Shown: positions 46,343-56,229, numbered from the stretch's first letter. The stretch is DNA of 64,000 bases from Enterobacter chengduensis (GCF_001984825.2 NZ_CP043318.1:2108001-2172000), one strand, 5' to 3'. The notes: generated from the sequence alone by a model not told the origin. Numbers and translations are program-made.

Positions 46343-47367
46343 GCGGCCAGCCCTTTCGCCGTTAAGGCGTCAATCTGGCTGCGCCACTGGCTCTGCTCCG
46401 GTTCGCCTTCGGTACGCTGTCCGTACAGCTGGGCGATTTGCGTTCCGTCGGCGGCAAACAGCTCCAGGCTGGTCACGTGCCCGTCAGCCGTCGGCTTGCG
46501 CGTGACCCAGCTTTCCGCAATGGATCCTTCAAGCAAATGCAGGGTAAAGGTCGGGTTAAAGATGTTCAGCCAGCCTTTCATCGGCACCAGCTTTTCCACC
46601 GCGCCGGTGAAGATCTGCACGCAGCCGCGGTTGCCGACGAAGACCATGATCTCGTTTCCCTCCCGGCGCGTCGTTTCCAGAAGCTGCGCCAGCGCGGTAT
46701 TCTCTACCCGGCAGGCCAGATCGTCACCCACCAGGCGAAACGCCTGCTGGCGGCTGAGGTTATGGCGCTTGAGCAGGCTGAAGAACTGGTGCACGTCGGT
46801 CATGGCGCGCCACTCTTTGTCCACGAGAGCGGCTTGTGCATTTTCCTCGTGAGCAGGCGCATCGGGCACCTTCAGCGCCAGCGGCGGGTTATCGGCAAAG
46901 ATGAAGCGGGTCAGCACGTCGCCCCAAGCGGAAACGTCGGTGTTGTCCGTGGCGTAGACCTTGAGCAGGGCATCGCCCTGGTGGTCGAAGAACTGAATGC
47001 TCTGCCGCTCGCCGCGGGCGGTGGCTTCACTGATGTGAAACGCGCTCGCCCACTGGTTGAGGAACAGGCGCAGATCCAGCGCGCGCGGGTTCAGCACCAG
47101 CCCGGCGTGGCCGTTCAGGTGCTGGTTGGTAAAGCTCCCGACCTGCTCGTGCACGGCGTAGTCGTTGCGGCAGATGCATTTGGTTTCGCCCACCGCCTCC
47201 AGCGCGCCTAAAATCTCGCGGATCTCACCGCGCAGTCGCCAGGCGTCGTGGCCCACGCGGGCAAAGGCCAGCTCTGCTTCACTGATGTTCATTAACCCTG
47301 CGACGTCGCGCGCGTACTGACCGGGATTGGCCTCTTTTAGCTCAAGCCAGCGCGTGTAGTGATTCAT
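46339..47367 (-). CDS. hmuS: Hemin-degrading factor HmuS
   Basis: Cytoplasmic heme-handling protein of the HemS/HmuS/ChuS family that binds and degrades or traffics imported heme. The 342 residues contain two tandem repeats (residues 1-165 and 185-342). The first starts MNHYTRWLELKEANPGQYAR; NPTFTLHLLEGSIAESWVT near residue 285 lies in the second. The start at 47367 follows AAGGATAAG. An upstream ATG would add 14 residues without similarity. It begins 35 bases after hmuR. Confidence 0.94.
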   Translation of the reverse strand: MNHYTRWLELKEANPGQYARDVAGLMNISEAELAFARVGHDAWRLRGEIREILGALEAVGETKCICRNDYAVHEQVGSFTNQHLNGHAGLVLNPRALDLRLFLNQWASAFHISEATARGERQSIQFFDHQGDALLKVYATDNTDVSAWGDVLTRFIFADNPPLALKVPDAPAHEENAQAALVDKEWRAMTDVHQFFSLLKRHNLSRQQAFRLVGDDLACRVENTALAQLLETTRREGNEIMVFVGNRGCVQIFTGAVEKLVPMKGWLNIFNPTFTLHLLEGSIAESWVTRKPTADGHVTSLELFAADGTQIAQLYGQRTEGEPEQSQWRSQIDALTAKGLAA

Positions 47368-47402
47368 TATCTTATCCTTCTGCATAGTTGGCCCAACGGG
47401 CG

Positions 47403-49385
47403 TTACCACTGATAGCTTACGAAAATCTTGCCGTTACGGCCGTCCTGCGGAATGCCCTGCGGCGACCAGTATTCCTTGTCAAAGGCGTTGCCGAGTACCA
47501 GCGTGGTGGTCACGCCTTTTAGCTGCTCCTGGCCTTTGTAGCTCACGTAAAAATCATTCACCGCATAGCCCGGCTGCTTGCTGTAGCTGCTGCTGATATG
47601 CGTTGAGCGATCGACAAAGGTGCCAATCCAGCCGACGGAAAAACCGCTTTGCGCTACCGGAATGTCCAGCCTGCTGGTGACGGTATCCGGGTTGATGCTG
47701 GAGATGTACTCGCCCGTATCGGTATCTTTCCCGCGCGTGCGGTTATAGGCCAGGTCGAGGTTGAAGAGGTCGGCCGAGTATTTTGCCATCACGTCCCAGC
47801 CCCAGATTTTGGCGTTCGGGACGTTATAGGACATGGTGGTCGCGGCGGCAAAATCGACGGTGGTGGAGATATAGTCCCTGGCTTTGGTATCGAAGTAGCT
47901 GGCTTTAAGCTCCAGCGCATCGTTGGCAAGCAGCAGATCGTCAAATCGCAGGCCAAAACCAAACTCCTGCGTTTCGTTGGTTTCCGGGCGCAGGTTCGGG
48001 TTCGGCACCCAGTAGTTGGTATAGAACCGGCCAATGGAGAAGTGTTTGGCGTCGTTGTACATCTCGCCCATGGTCGGCGCGCGGAAGGCCTGCGCGTAAG
48101 AGCCAAACAGCATCAGCCAGTCGGTCGGGCTGACGGTCAACCCGGCGCGGGATGACCACTTATCGGCATCCACGTCGTCGTAGCCATTGCTGCTGCCGCG
48201 GTAATTGTCATACCGCGTGCCGCCCAGCAGGGTAACGGGCAGATCGCGAAGGGTGATTTCATCCTGCAGCCAGCCGGAGCTGAAGTCGATCTTCGCCTCC
48301 GGGAAGCCGGTGGTTGTCCCGCCCGGATGCTGCTCCTGACGAGAGTATTCCCCGCCGTAGGTCAGAAGGTGTGCTGCAAAGGTGTCGCTGAACAGGCGGG
48401 TGCGGTTTTCCATCTTGCCGCCTTGGGTGGTCTGCTTGCGGAACTCACCGCTCCCGTCGATATTCTGGGCATTAATGCGCGCTTCGGACCAGTAGACCTT
48501 CGCGTCGGCGTTCAGCCAGTCGTTCCCTGCCGGGGCGATGCGGTAGCCAAGCTGCGCATCGCGCTGGATGGTAGAGCGGTCGGTCATCGGGTTACTGCTG
48601 TCCGCCCCGCTGGTTTGCGGGTTTTTCGGTTCCCGTGCGGCGTTGTTGTAATAGCGCAGAGAGCCGCTCAGGGTCTGGGCCGGGTCGATTTTCCAGCTGC
48701 CTTTCGCCAGCATATTATTGATGGATTCGTCGTTAGGCGCGGTTCCACCGTCGCTCTGGCGAATATCACCCCGATCGCGGCTGGACCAGGAGACCAGGCC
48801 GTCCAGCGTCTCGGTTCGGCCATAGGCGCTGGCGCCCATCCCGAGGCTGCTATCGCCGGTAGCACCCGTACCAAACACGCGGTAACCGCTGTTTTTACCC
48901 GGTTCCAGCAGGTCTTTGGCGTCAACGGTGTCATAAGAAATCACGCCGCCCAGCGCGCCGCTGCCGTACAGCAGGGCCGACGGGCCGCGAACCACTTCGA
49001 TACGCTTAATCAGGGCCGGATCGAGGAACGTGCTGTTCAGGTGGCCGGTATCGGTGCCCTGACGCACGCCGTCAACCAGCACCAGCACGCCGCGACGGTC
49101 ATAGCCGCGCAGGTTCACGTCCTGCCCGTTGGTGCGCCCGGTACCGTCCAGCGTCAGGCCGGGGACGTTACGCAGCAGGTCGGCCGCCGAGCTGGCGGTC
49201 TGTTTCTCCGGCGCGCTGGCGTCAATCACGCTCACCATCATGGGGGCTTCAAAGGCGCTGCGGGCGTTGCCCGTGGCGGTGACGGTAATATCGTCCGTGG
49301 CGGCAACTGCCGCAGTCGGCAGGGCGCTGACGATCGCCAGCGCCAGAATTGACGGGCGTAAAGACGCGGAAGGCAGGTGTGGCAT
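47403..49385 (-). CDS. hmuR: TonB-dependent hemin receptor HmuR
   Basis: Outer-membrane heme receptor. The 660 residues have a signal peptide (cleaved near residue 28, TAAVA), a TonB box-like ATDDITVTATG segment near residue 30, a plug domain (RNVPGLTLDGTGRTNGQDVN near residue 68) and a beta-barrel ending in GKIFVSYQW. FRAPTMGEMYNDAKHF (near residue 438) and the following YWVPNPNLRPETNETQEFG carry the FRAP and NPNL boxes that mark heme receptors. It lies 72 bases after hemP and is Fur-controlled through the site upstream of hemP. Confidence 0.95.
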   Translation of the reverse strand: MPHLPSASLRPSILALAIVSALPTAAVAATDDITVTATGNARSAFEAPMMVSVIDASAPEKQTASSAADLLRNVPGLTLDGTGRTNGQDVNLRGYDRRGVLVLVDGVRQGTDTGHLNSTFLDPALIKRIEVVRGPSALLYGSGALGGVISYDTVDAKDLLEPGKNSGYRVFGTGATGDSSLGMGASAYGRTETLDGLVSWSSRDRGDIRQSDGGTAPNDESINNMLAKGSWKIDPAQTLSGSLRYYNNAAREPKNPQTSGADSSNPMTDRSTIQRDAQLGYRIAPAGNDWLNADAKVYWSEARINAQNIDGSGEFRKQTTQGGKMENRTRLFSDTFAAHLLTYGGEYSRQEQHPGGTTTGFPEAKIDFSSGWLQDEITLRDLPVTLLGGTRYDNYRGSSNGYDDVDADKWSSRAGLTVSPTDWLMLFGSYAQAFRAPTMGEMYNDAKHFSIGRFYTNYWVPNPNLRPETNETQEFGFGLRFDDLLLANDALELKASYFDTKARDYISTTVDFAAATTMSYNVPNAKIWGWDVMAKYSADLFNLDLAYNRTRGKDTDTGEYISSINPDTVTSRLDIPVAQSGFSVGWIGTFVDRSTHISSSYSKQPGYAVNDFYVSYKGQEQLKGVTTTLVLGNAFDKEYWSPQGIPQDGRNGKIFVSYQW

Positions 49386-49457
49386 AGCAACTCTCCATAA
49401 AGAATCGAAAGCGCTGGCTGCCTGGGGATAACCTGGGTGGCTGGCGAATGTTTTGGT

Positions 49458-49640
49458 TTATTTTGTGAGGATCAGTTTTCCGGCATTCGTCTGGCGCAGC
49501 AGGTAGTGCTGGCCGTGATGCACGATGATGACCCGGCCCTCATCGCCGAGCAGGCTTTTGCTGTCAATCCGACGCTCGGTAGGGGCTGGTGCTGTGTCTG
49601 TTTTTACTGGCGTTGCCGCGCTGTTATCCGTACGTGACAT
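49458..49640 (-). CDS. hemP: Hemin uptake protein HemP (YdiE)
   Basis: A 60-residue protein of the HemP family (MSRTDNSAATPVKTDT...), with the conserved core RRIDSKSLLGDEGRVIIVHHGQHYLLRQT and the C-terminus KLILTK. The E. coli orthologue ydiE sits alone at the same place. HemP-type proteins help activate or support heme receptor genes in some bacteria. The start at 49640 is chosen over 49658; no clear Shine-Dalgarno is visible. It is the first gene of hemP-hmuRSTUV, 28 bases after the Fur box. Confidence 0.9.
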   Translation of the reverse strand: MSRTDNSAATPVKTDTAPAPTERRIDSKSLLGDEGRVIIVHHGQHYLLRQTNAGKLILTK

Positions 49641-49668
49641 AATGTTTATAAATAACAATCAATGTAAC

Positions 49669-49687
49669 AATGATAATCATTATCAAT
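49669..49687 (-). promoter_or_regulatory. Fur box of hemP-hmuRSTUV
   Basis: Perfect 15-base palindrome TGATAATCATTATCA with AT flanks, closely matching the Fur box GATAATGATAATCATTATC. It lies 30 bases upstream of hemP, where it can repress the whole locus in iron-replete cells. Confidence 0.92.
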
Positions 49688-49762
49688 AAACTGCAAATTC
49701 ACGGCAAGCGTTTTTGTGAAAAAAGGGTGAGGGGATCAAATTTTGGGGGAAGGTGCGGGCTG

Positions 49763-49808
49763 GTGCCCTCATCCCGCCCCTCTCCCACAGGGAGAGGGAG
49801 AAGGGCAC
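49763..49808. repeat. Dispersed palindromic repeat / likely aroH terminator
   Basis: Inner stem CCCTCTCCC-ACA-GGGAGAGGG (49778-49798) enclosed by GTGCCCT/AGGGCAC (49763-49808). The inner part is the same family as 20674-20696. It lies downstream of aroH (minus strand). Confidence 0.7.
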
Positions 49809-49813
49809 GAACC

Positions 49814-49843
49814 GTAGGTCGGGCAAGCGCAGCGCCACCCGAC
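49814..49843. repeat. REP-like palindromic element
   Basis: GTAGGTCGGGC...GCCACCCGAC, directly after the aroH stop codon on the minus strand. It matches the REP-like units at 13637 and 58892 in layout. Confidence 0.75.
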
Positions 49844-49849
49844 GAGGGG

Positions 49850-50896
49850 TTAGAAGCGTGTATCGACCGCAGACGCCAGCTTATCCAACAGCAGCTCGCT
49901 GTCTTCCCAGCTCAGGCACGGATCGGTGATTGACTGGCCGTACACCATCTGCTGTCCGGCAACGATTTTCTGCGTGCCTTCTTTGATAAAGCTTTCCGCC
50001 ATAATCCCGGCAACGGCGGTCGACCCGCTGCGGATCTGCTGGCAGATCTCATCGCAGACGTCCAGCTGGCGGCGATGCTGCTTCTGGCAGTTGCCGTGGC
50101 TGAAGTCCACCACCAGATGTTCCGGCAGGTCGAACTCGGCCAGCGTTTCACAGGCCGCCGCAATATCCTGTGCATGGTAATTGGGTTTCTTGCCGCCGCG
50201 CATAATGATGTGCCCGTACGGGTTACCGCTGGTCTGGTAGATGGTCATCTGGCCGCTTTTATCCGGCGACAGGAACATGTGGCTCGCACGGGCAGCGCGG
50301 ATGGCATCAACCGCGATGCGGGTGTTGCCATCGGTGCCGTTTTTAAAGCCGACCGGACAGGAGAGGGCGGAGGCCATCTCGCGGTGGATCTGGCTTTCGG
50401 TGGTGCGCGCGCCAATCGCGCCCCAGCTGATGAGATCGGCAATAAACTGCCCGGTCACCATATCGAGAAACTCGGTCGCCGTCGGCACGCCCAGCTCGTT
50501 GACCTGCAAAAGCAGCTTGCGCGCCAGCTCGATACCGTGGTTAACGCGGTAGCTGCCGTTGAGATCGGGATCGGAAATTAGCCCTTTCCAGCCCACCACG
50601 GTACGCGGTTTTTCAAAGTAGGTGCGCATCACAATCTCAAGGCGATGCTGATATTTATCCCGCAGGCCCTGAAGCCGTTTGGCATAATCCATCGCGGCAT
50701 CCAGATCGTGGATGGAGCAAGGCCCAATCACCACCAGAAGACGCTTGTCTTCGCCATTGAGGATTTTTTCAATGCGGCGGCGGGAAGCCGTCACGTGTTC
50801 CGCGACGGCGGCGGAAACAGGATGCCGCTGGGCCAGTTCAGCCGGCGTGACCAGGCTGTCAATGCGCGCAGTGCGGAGTTCATCGGTTTTATTCAT
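49850..50896 (-). CDS. aroH: 3-deoxy-7-phosphoheptulonate synthase, Trp-sensitive (AroH)
   Basis: First step of the shikimate pathway: phosphoenolpyruvate plus erythrose-4-phosphate give DAHP. The 348 residues equal E. coli AroH and differ from AroF (356) and AroG (350). Motifs are VVIGPCSIHD near residue 55, MRTYFEKPRTVVGWKGL near residue 91 and IMRGGKKPNYHA near residue 225. Together with its TrpR operator this identifies the Trp-sensitive isozyme. It lies 150 bases downstream of ppsR on the same strand. Confidence 0.96.
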   Translation of the reverse strand: MNKTDELRTARIDSLVTPAELAQRHPVSAAVAEHVTASRRRIEKILNGEDKRLLVVIGPCSIHDLDAAMDYAKRLQGLRDKYQHRLEIVMRTYFEKPRTVVGWKGLISDPDLNGSYRVNHGIELARKLLLQVNELGVPTATEFLDMVTGQFIADLISWGAIGARTTESQIHREMASALSCPVGFKNGTDGNTRIAVDAIRAARASHMFLSPDKSGQMTIYQTSGNPYGHIIMRGGKKPNYHAQDIAAACETLAEFDLPEHLVVDFSHGNCQKQHRRQLDVCDEICQQIRSGSTAVAGIMAESFIKEGTQKIVAGQQMVYGQSITDPCLSWEDSELLLDKLASAVDTRF

Positions 50897-50983
50897 GGAA
50901 TGTCTCAGAAAATTTTTGCTTCATCGGCAGACTACCGGGAAGTGATGGGCATCACCTTAAACCAATCCCTGCTGATTTCAAGT

Positions 50984-51001
50984 CGGGGCGACACCGCCCC
51001 G
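50984..51001 (-). other. Hairpin in the aroH leader
   Basis: CGGGGCG-ACAC-CGCCCCG, a perfect 7-base stem between the TrpR operator and aroH. No T-run follows on the minus strand, so it is not an intrinsic terminator. Role unknown. Confidence 0.5.
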
Positions 51002-51035
51002 TGGTTGCCGATGATGATACCTGAATCTGAGTTAA

Positions 51036-51055
51036 TGTACTAGCATATTAGTACA
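51036..51055 (-). promoter_or_regulatory. TrpR operator of aroH
   Basis: TGTACTAGCATATTAGTACA is a near-perfect palindrome matching the TrpR operator GTACTAGTTAACTAGTAC. It overlaps the last codons and stop of ppsR and lies 140 bases before aroH. Repression of aroH by TrpR is known in E. coli. Confidence 0.88.
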
Positions 51056-51881
51056 TGCGGCGATTAAGCCCCATGATGTCGAGAATTTTGGTGGCAATTT
51101 CTTCTACCGAATAGTTGGTGCTGTTCAGCCACGGGATCTGGTTTTTACGGTACAGCGCTTCCACTTCCGAGACCTCCATCCGGCACTGGCGCATGGAGGC
51201 GTAGCGGCTGTTCTCGCGGCGCTCTTCGCGGATGGCCGCTAGGCGCTCCGGGTTGATCGTCAGGCCAAACAGCTTGTGCTGCAGCGGCTTAAGGGCGGCG
51301 GGCAGCACCAGGTTATCCATGTCGTCAGCGATAAACGGGTAGTTGGCGGCGCGAATGCCAAACTGCATCGCCAGGTAGAGGCTGGTCGGGGTTTTGCCGC
51401 AGCGCGAAACGCCAAGCAGGATCACCTGCGCCTGGTCGAGATTACGCAGCGAGATACCGTCGTCGTGGGCAAGGGTGTAGTCAATGGCGGCGATACGCGC
51501 GTCGTACTTGGTCAGGTTACCGGGGTTCAGGCCGTGGGTACGGTGGGCGATGGGGGTCGGGTCGAGCTTCAGCTCGCTCTGCAGCGGCGCCACCAGCGCC
51601 TGCACGATATCCTGACAGAAGCCTTCGCTTTGCAGGATGATGGTGCGGATCTCGGGGATCACGATGGAGTAAAACACCAGCGGGCGAACGCCGGTCTGCT
51701 GGTAGATGGCGTCGATCTGGTCCTTCACCGCTCTGGCGCGGCTCTCATTTTCGACAAACGGCAGCGTAATGCTGTTGATCGATACGGGAAACTGCGACAT
51801 CACCGCGTGGCCCAGCACCTCGGCGGTGATCGCCGTACCATCAGAAATATAAAAAACGTGACGATCGACAGCATTATCCAT
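51048..51881 (-). CDS. ppsR: PEP synthetase regulatory kinase/phosphorylase PpsR
   Basis: DUF299-family bifunctional enzyme: ADP-dependent phosphorylation of a threonine on PpsA inactivates it, and Pi-dependent dephosphorylation restores it. The start at 51881 ([20 protein letters not shown]) gives the 277 residues of E. coli PpsR; GGGTGGG is the ribosome-binding region. The nucleotide-binding P-loop is [13 protein letters not shown] near residue 152. It is divergent from its target ppsA. Confidence 0.96.
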   Translation of the reverse strand: MDNAVDRHVFYISDGTAITAEVLGHAVMSQFPVSINSITLPFVENESRARAVKDQIDAIYQQTGVRPLVFYSIVIPEIRTIILQSEGFCQDIVQALVAPLQSELKLDPTPIAHRTHGLNPGNLTKYDARIAAIDYTLAHDDGISLRNLDQAQVILLGVSRCGKTPTSLYLAMQFGIRAANYPFIADDMDNLVLPAALKPLQHKLFGLTINPERLAAIREERRENSRYASMRQCRMEVSEVEALYRKNQIPWLNSTNYSVEEIATKILDIMGLNRRMY

Positions 51882-52216
51882 TTTACCCACCCTGAATATC
51901 ATACGTAATTGTCTGAAAGCATAAATTAAAAAAGTAATTTACACAGCAAAGAAGTTATCTGAATTATGAATGAAACGCTGTTTTTGATTTTACTGAAAAG
52001 TGGATTTCATTTTTCAAATAGCGACTTTATTTTTGTGGTTAACGGCTGAATATAGAGGAATCATTGGGTTAATCGCTGGTGGGAAAGTATCCGAAAAGTT
52101 GAAATTTTAAATTGCTTACACGATTCACCGTTTTTTTAGCGGAAATAAATATGCCAGTATAAATACGTAGTCAGGTGTTACTTACTCCGATCAAATATCA
52201 CAAAAGGATTGTTTCG
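51882..52216. promoter_or_regulatory. ppsR-ppsA divergent intergenic region with candidate Cra sites
   Basis: 335 AT-rich bases without a gene. Two stretches resemble the Cra (FruR) half-site RSTGAAWCSNT: TGAAACGCTG at 51971-51980 and, on the minus strand, CGGTGAATCGTGT at 52118-52130. E. coli ppsA is activated by Cra. The second lies about 90 bases before ppsA. Confidence 0.5.
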
Positions 52217-54595
52217 ATGTCCAACAATGGCTCGTCACCGCTGGTGCTTTGGTATAACCAACTCGGCATGAATGATGTAGACAGAGTTGGGGGCAAAAAT
52301 GCCTCCCTGGGTGAAATGATTACAAATCTGTCGGGTATGGGTGTCTCCGTACCGAACGGGTTTGCCACCACCGCCGATGCCTTTAACCTGTTTTTAGACC
52401 AGAGCGGTGTTAACCAGCGCATTTACGACCTGCTGGATAAGACGGATATTGATGACGTTACCGAGCTTGCCAAAGCCGGGGCGCAGATCCGCCAGTGGAT
52501 CATCGACACACCTTTCCAGCCGGAACTGGAAAAAGCCATTCACGACGCGTACAACCAGCTCTCCGCTGACGATGCGCAGGCCTCCTTTGCCGTGCGCTCT
52601 TCTGCCACCGCAGAAGATATGCCGGACGCCTCGTTTGCCGGGCAGCAGGAAACCTTCCTCAACGTCCAGGGTTACGACGCGGTGCTGGTGGCGGTGAAGC
52701 ACGTATTTGCTTCCCTGTTCAACGACCGTGCTATTTCCTATCGCGTGCACCAGGGCTATGACCATCGCGGCGTGGCGCTCTCCGCTGGCGTGCAGCGCAT
52801 GGTGCGCTCCGACGTGGGCTCATCCGGCGTGATGTTCTCCATTGATACCGAGTCCGGCTTCGACCAGGTGGTGTTTATCACCTCCGCATGGGGTCTGGGT
52901 GAGATGGTGGTGCAGGGCGCGGTCAACCCTGACGAATTCTACGTTCACAAGCCGACGCTGGCCGCGGGCCGTCCGGCGGTGGTGCGCCGCACCATGGGCT
53001 CGAAAAAAATCCGCATGATCTATGCCCCAACCCAGGAGCATGGCAAGCAGGTTAAGATTGAAGATGTTCCGCAGGAGCAGCGCGACCGCTTCTCGCTGAC
53101 CGACGCCGAAGTGCAGGAGCTGGCGAAGCAGGCGGTGCAGATTGAAAAACACTACGGCCGTCCGATGGATATCGAATGGGCGAAGGACGGTAACACCGGC
53201 AAGCTGTTTATCGTCCAGGCGCGTCCTGAAACCGTCCGCTCGCGCGGCCAGGTGATGGAGCGCTATACGCTGCACGCCCAGGGCAAAATCGTCGCGGAAG
53301 GCCGCGCCATCGGTCACCGCATCGGTGCCGGTCCGGTCAAAGTGATCCACGACATCAGCGAGATGAACCGCATTGAGCCAGGCGACGTGCTGGTAACCGA
53401 CATGACCGACCCGGACTGGGAACCGATCATGAAGAAAGCGGCGGCTATCGTGACCAACCGCGGCGGACGTACCTGCCACGCGGCGATCATCGCCCGCGAG
53501 CTGGGTATTCCTGCGGTCGTCGGCTGCGGTGACGCTACCGAACGCATGAAGGACGGGCAGAACGTAACCGTCTCCTGTGCCGAAGGCGATACCGGCTACG
53601 TGTACGCCGATATCCTGGACTTCAGCGTGAAGAGCTCCAGCGTGGATACCATGCCGGACCTGCCGCTGAAGATCATGATGAACGTCGGCAACCCGGACCG
53701 CGCGTTCGACTTCGCCTGCCTGCCGAACGAAGGCGTAGGCCTGGCGCGCCTGGAATTTATCATCAACCGTATGATCGGCGTCCACCCGCGCGCGCTGCTG
53801 GAGTTTGACGATCAGGATCCGAAGCTGCAGAACGAAATCCGCGAGATGATGAAAGGCTACGACTCGCCGAAAGAGTTCTACGTTGGCCGTCTGACCGAAG
53901 GGATCGCCACGCTGGGCGCCGCCTTCTACCCGAAACGCGTGATCGTGCGCCTGTCTGACTTTAAGTCCAACGAATACGCCAACTTGGTGGGCGGCGAGCG
54001 CTACGAGCCGGAAGAAGAGAACCCGATGCTGGGCTTCCGCGGGGCCGGACGCTACGTGTCCGACAGCTTCCGCGACTGCTTCGCGCTGGAGTGCGAGGCG
54101 GTGAAGCGCGTGCGCAACGACATGGGGCTGACCAACGTCGAAATCATGATCCCGTTCGTGCGTACCGTGGATCAGGCGAAAGCGGTAGTGGACGAGCTGG
54201 CGCGTCAGGGGCTCAAGCGCGGCGAGAACGGGCTGAAGATCATCATGATGTGTGAAATCCCGTCCAACGCCCTGCTGGCCGAGCAGTTCCTGGAGCACTT
54301 CGACGGCTTCTCTATTGGCTCAAACGACATGACGCAGCTGACGCTGGGTCTGGACCGCGACTCCGGCGTGGTTTCCGAGCTGTTCGATGAGCGCAACGAG
54401 GCGGTAAAAGCGCTGCTCTCGATGTCCATCCGCGCGGCGAAAAAGCAGGGTAAATACGTCGGGATTTGCGGTCAGGGTCCATCCGACCATGAAGACTTTG
54501 CCGCCTGGCTGATGGAAGAGGGGATTGATAGCCTGTCCCTGAACCCGGACACCGTGGTGCAGACCTGGCTGAGCCTGGCGGAACTGAACAAGTAA
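52217..54595 (+). CDS. ppsA: Phosphoenolpyruvate synthase
   Basis: Gluconeogenic enzyme: pyruvate plus ATP give phosphoenolpyruvate, AMP and Pi. The start at 52217 ([17 protein letters not shown]) with AAAGGA upstream gives 792 residues, as in E. coli. An N-terminal ATP-grasp domain (residues 1-350) comes first, then the phosphohistidine domain with His421 in [16 protein letters not shown], and the C-terminal PEP-binding barrel ([29 protein letters not shown], with the catalytic Cys in [11 protein letters not shown]). PpsR phosphorylates the Thr just before His421. Confidence 0.97.
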   Translation: MSNNGSSPLVLWYNQLGMNDVDRVGGKNASLGEMITNLSGMGVSVPNGFATTADAFNLFLDQSGVNQRIYDLLDKTDIDDVTELAKAGAQIRQWIIDTPFQPELEKAIHDAYNQLSADDAQASFAVRSSATAEDMPDASFAGQQETFLNVQGYDAVLVAVKHVFASLFNDRAISYRVHQGYDHRGVALSAGVQRMVRSDVGSSGVMFSIDTESGFDQVVFITSAWGLGEMVVQGAVNPDEFYVHKPTLAAGRPAVVRRTMGSKKIRMIYAPTQEHGKQVKIEDVPQEQRDRFSLTDAEVQELAKQAVQIEKHYGRPMDIEWAKDGNTGKLFIVQARPETVRSRGQVMERYTLHAQGKIVAEGRAIGHRIGAGPVKVIHDISEMNRIEPGDVLVTDMTDPDWEPIMKKAAAIVTNRGGRTCHAAIIARELGIPAVVGCGDATERMKDGQNVTVSCAEGDTGYVYADILDFSVKSSSVDTMPDLPLKIMMNVGNPDRAFDFACLPNEGVGLARLEFIINRMIGVHPRALLEFDDQDPKLQNEIREMMKGYDSPKEFYVGRLTEGIATLGAAFYPKRVIVRLSDFKSNEYANLVGGERYEPEEENPMLGFRGAGRYVSDSFRDCFALECEAVKRVRNDMGLTNVEIMIPFVRTVDQAKAVVDELARQGLKRGENGLKIIMMCEIPSNALLAEQFLEHFDGFSIGSNDMTQLTLGLDRDSGVVSELFDERNEAVKALLSMSIRAAKKQGKYVGICGQGPSDHEDFAAWLMEEGIDSLSLNPDTVVQTWLSLAELNK

Positions 54596-54610
54596 CGCCA
54601 CGCTGACCGG

Positions 54611-54642
54611 AAAAGGCGAGGATATTATTCCTCGCCTTTTTT
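54611..54642 (+). terminator. Intrinsic terminator of ppsA
   Basis: AAAAGGCGAGG-ATATTATT-CCTCGCCTTTTTT stem-loop with T-run, 15 bases after the stop. Confidence 0.92.
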
Positions 54643-54722
54643 ATTTCCGTCCGAATATGCTCCCCATCACAAATAAAACAAAAAACCAAATATCATAATT
54701 TGTCTGTCAATTTAGACAATTG

Positions 54723-54744
54723 TTAGCGCGCAAACCGTTGCTAA
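54723..54744 (+). promoter_or_regulatory. Imperfect palindrome upstream of the symporter/GH3 operon
   Basis: TTAGC-N12-GCTAA (54723-54744), 85 bases before the symporter gene. A second one, GGTTGAAA-TACG-TTTTAACC, lies at 54789-54808, 20 bases before it. Either could be a repressor operator (the second resembles LacI-family sites). No regulator gene is adjacent. Confidence 0.4.
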
Positions 54745-54828
54745 TACTTGGGCCTTACTGCGCATTTCCTTTAAGAATTTGCGCAACTGGTTGAAATACG
54801 TTTTAACCTGATAAAAAGGCAAATAACA

Positions 54829-56229
54829 ATGACACTCTCCTCTGTACTGCGTACCAAAGATAAAATAGGTTATGGTTTAGGCGATATGGCCAGCGCGCTG
54901 GTCTGGCAAACGGCCACGTTATTTCTTGCTTATTTCTATACGGACGTTTTCGGTTTACCTGCGGCCATTATGGGTACCATGTTTTTAGTGGTGCGCGTGG
55001 TGGATGCGTTTGTCGACCCGTGCATTGGCGCGCTGGTTGACCGCACCCGGACGCGACACGGGCGCTTTCGTCCCTGGCTGCTGTGGTTTGCCATCCCGTT
55101 TGGCGTGAGCTGCCTGATTACCTTCTACGTGCCGGACGTCGGGCCGACGGCAAAAATTGTCTATGCCTGCCTGACCTATGCTCTCTTGAGCCTGATCTAC
55201 TCCGCAATTAACGTGCCTTACTGCGCCATGCCGGGCGCGCTGACGCTGGATCCGCGTGAGCGTCACTCCCTGCAGTCGTGGCGCTTTGGCCTGTCGTTTA
55301 TCGGTGGGTTGATTGTGACGGTGATTGCCCTGCCGCTGGTCTCGTTGCTGGGCCAGGGCAACGTGCAGAAAGGCTATTTCTATGCCATGAGCCTGATGGG
55401 GCTGCTGGGCATTGTGCTGTTCTTCTGCTGCTTCCTGATGACCCGCGAGCGTTATTCTCCGCGCAACGATACCTCCGGCTCCATGCTTACCGATTTAAAA
55501 CTGCTGAGCCGCAACAGCCAGTGGCGCATTGTGTTTCTGTTTAATATTTTGCTGTTAACCGCGGTGGTGACGCGCGGCTCCGCCACGATGTATTACGTGA
55601 ACTACGTGCTGCTGCGTCCGGATCTGGTTTTTGCCTTTATTGTTTCCGGCATGGTGGCCTCCTTAAGCGGTGCATTATTATCCGAACGCCTGCTGGGGAA
55701 ATTTGACCGCGTCCGCGCCTACCAGTGGACGATTATTTCCTTCGTAATCTTCGGCGCGCTGATTTTCTTCCTGCCGCCTTCGCAGGTGTGGCTCATCTTT
55801 GGGCTCAACATCGTCTTTAGCTTTATTCAAAACCTCACCACGCCGCTGCAGTGGACCATGTTCTCCGATGTGGTCGACTACGAAGAGCACCGCAGCGGTC
55901 GTCGCCTGGACGGCCTGGTCTTCTCCACCGCGCTGTTTGCCATCAAGTTTGGCCTGGCGCTGGGCGGGGCGGTGGTCGGCTGGGTGCTGGGCATGGTGGA
56001 TTACGCCCCGGGCCAGGCCAGCCAGGCGCCGCACGTGCTCACGACCATCAACGCGCTGTTTACCCTTATCCCCTGCGCGTTGTTCCTCTGCATGGTCGCG
56101 CTGCTTGCTATCTACAAACTCAACAGCCGGCTGGTGGATTCCATCGCCCGGGAGCTGGCCAGCAAGCGTGACGTCAGACCCGACGCGGGGCCGCTCAGCC
56201 CGGCAACCCCTTCCGCACTACAGGAGTAA
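54829..56229 (+). CDS. GPH-family (MelB-like) sugar/glycoside:cation symporter
   Basis: Inner-membrane carrier of the glycoside-pentoside-hexuronide family (YicJ/YihO/MelB type). The 466 residues have twelve predicted spans. N-terminal KDKIGYGLGDMASALVWQTA (residues 10-29), RVVDAFVDPCIGALVDRTRT near residue 56 and RHGRFRPWLLWFAIPFGVSC near residue 76 are the family hallmarks. It is followed after 3 bases by a GH3 glycosidase, so its likely cargo is a plant-derived beta-glucoside or beta-xyloside. No orthologue sits here in E. coli K-12. AAAAAGGCAAA is a weak ribosome-binding site. Confidence 0.9.
   Translation: MTLSSVLRTKDKIGYGLGDMASALVWQTATLFLAYFYTDVFGLPAAIMGTMFLVVRVVDAFVDPCIGALVDRTRTRHGRFRPWLLWFAIPFGVSCLITFYVPDVGPTAKIVYACLTYALLSLIYSAINVPYCAMPGALTLDPRERHSLQSWRFGLSFIGGLIVTVIALPLVSLLGQGNVQKGYFYAMSLMGLLGIVLFFCCFLMTRERYSPRNDTSGSMLTDLKLLSRNSQWRIVFLFNILLLTAVVTRGSATMYYVNYVLLRPDLVFAFIVSGMVASLSGALLSERLLGKFDRVRAYQWTIISFVIFGALIFFLPPSQVWLIFGLNIVFSFIQNLTTPLQWTMFSDVVDYEEHRSGRRLDGLVFSTALFAIKFGLALGGAVVGWVLGMVDYAPGQASQAPHVLTTINALFTLIPCALFLCMVALLAIYKLNSRLVDSIARELASKRDVRPDAGPLSPATPSALQE

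Noticed and set aside
52820..54298. 492-codon open frame antisense to ppsA, and a similar one at 61716-63278 antisense to ydiJ
   Set aside because: Long antisense frames arise from codon bias in highly expressed GC-rich genes; the sense genes are certain.
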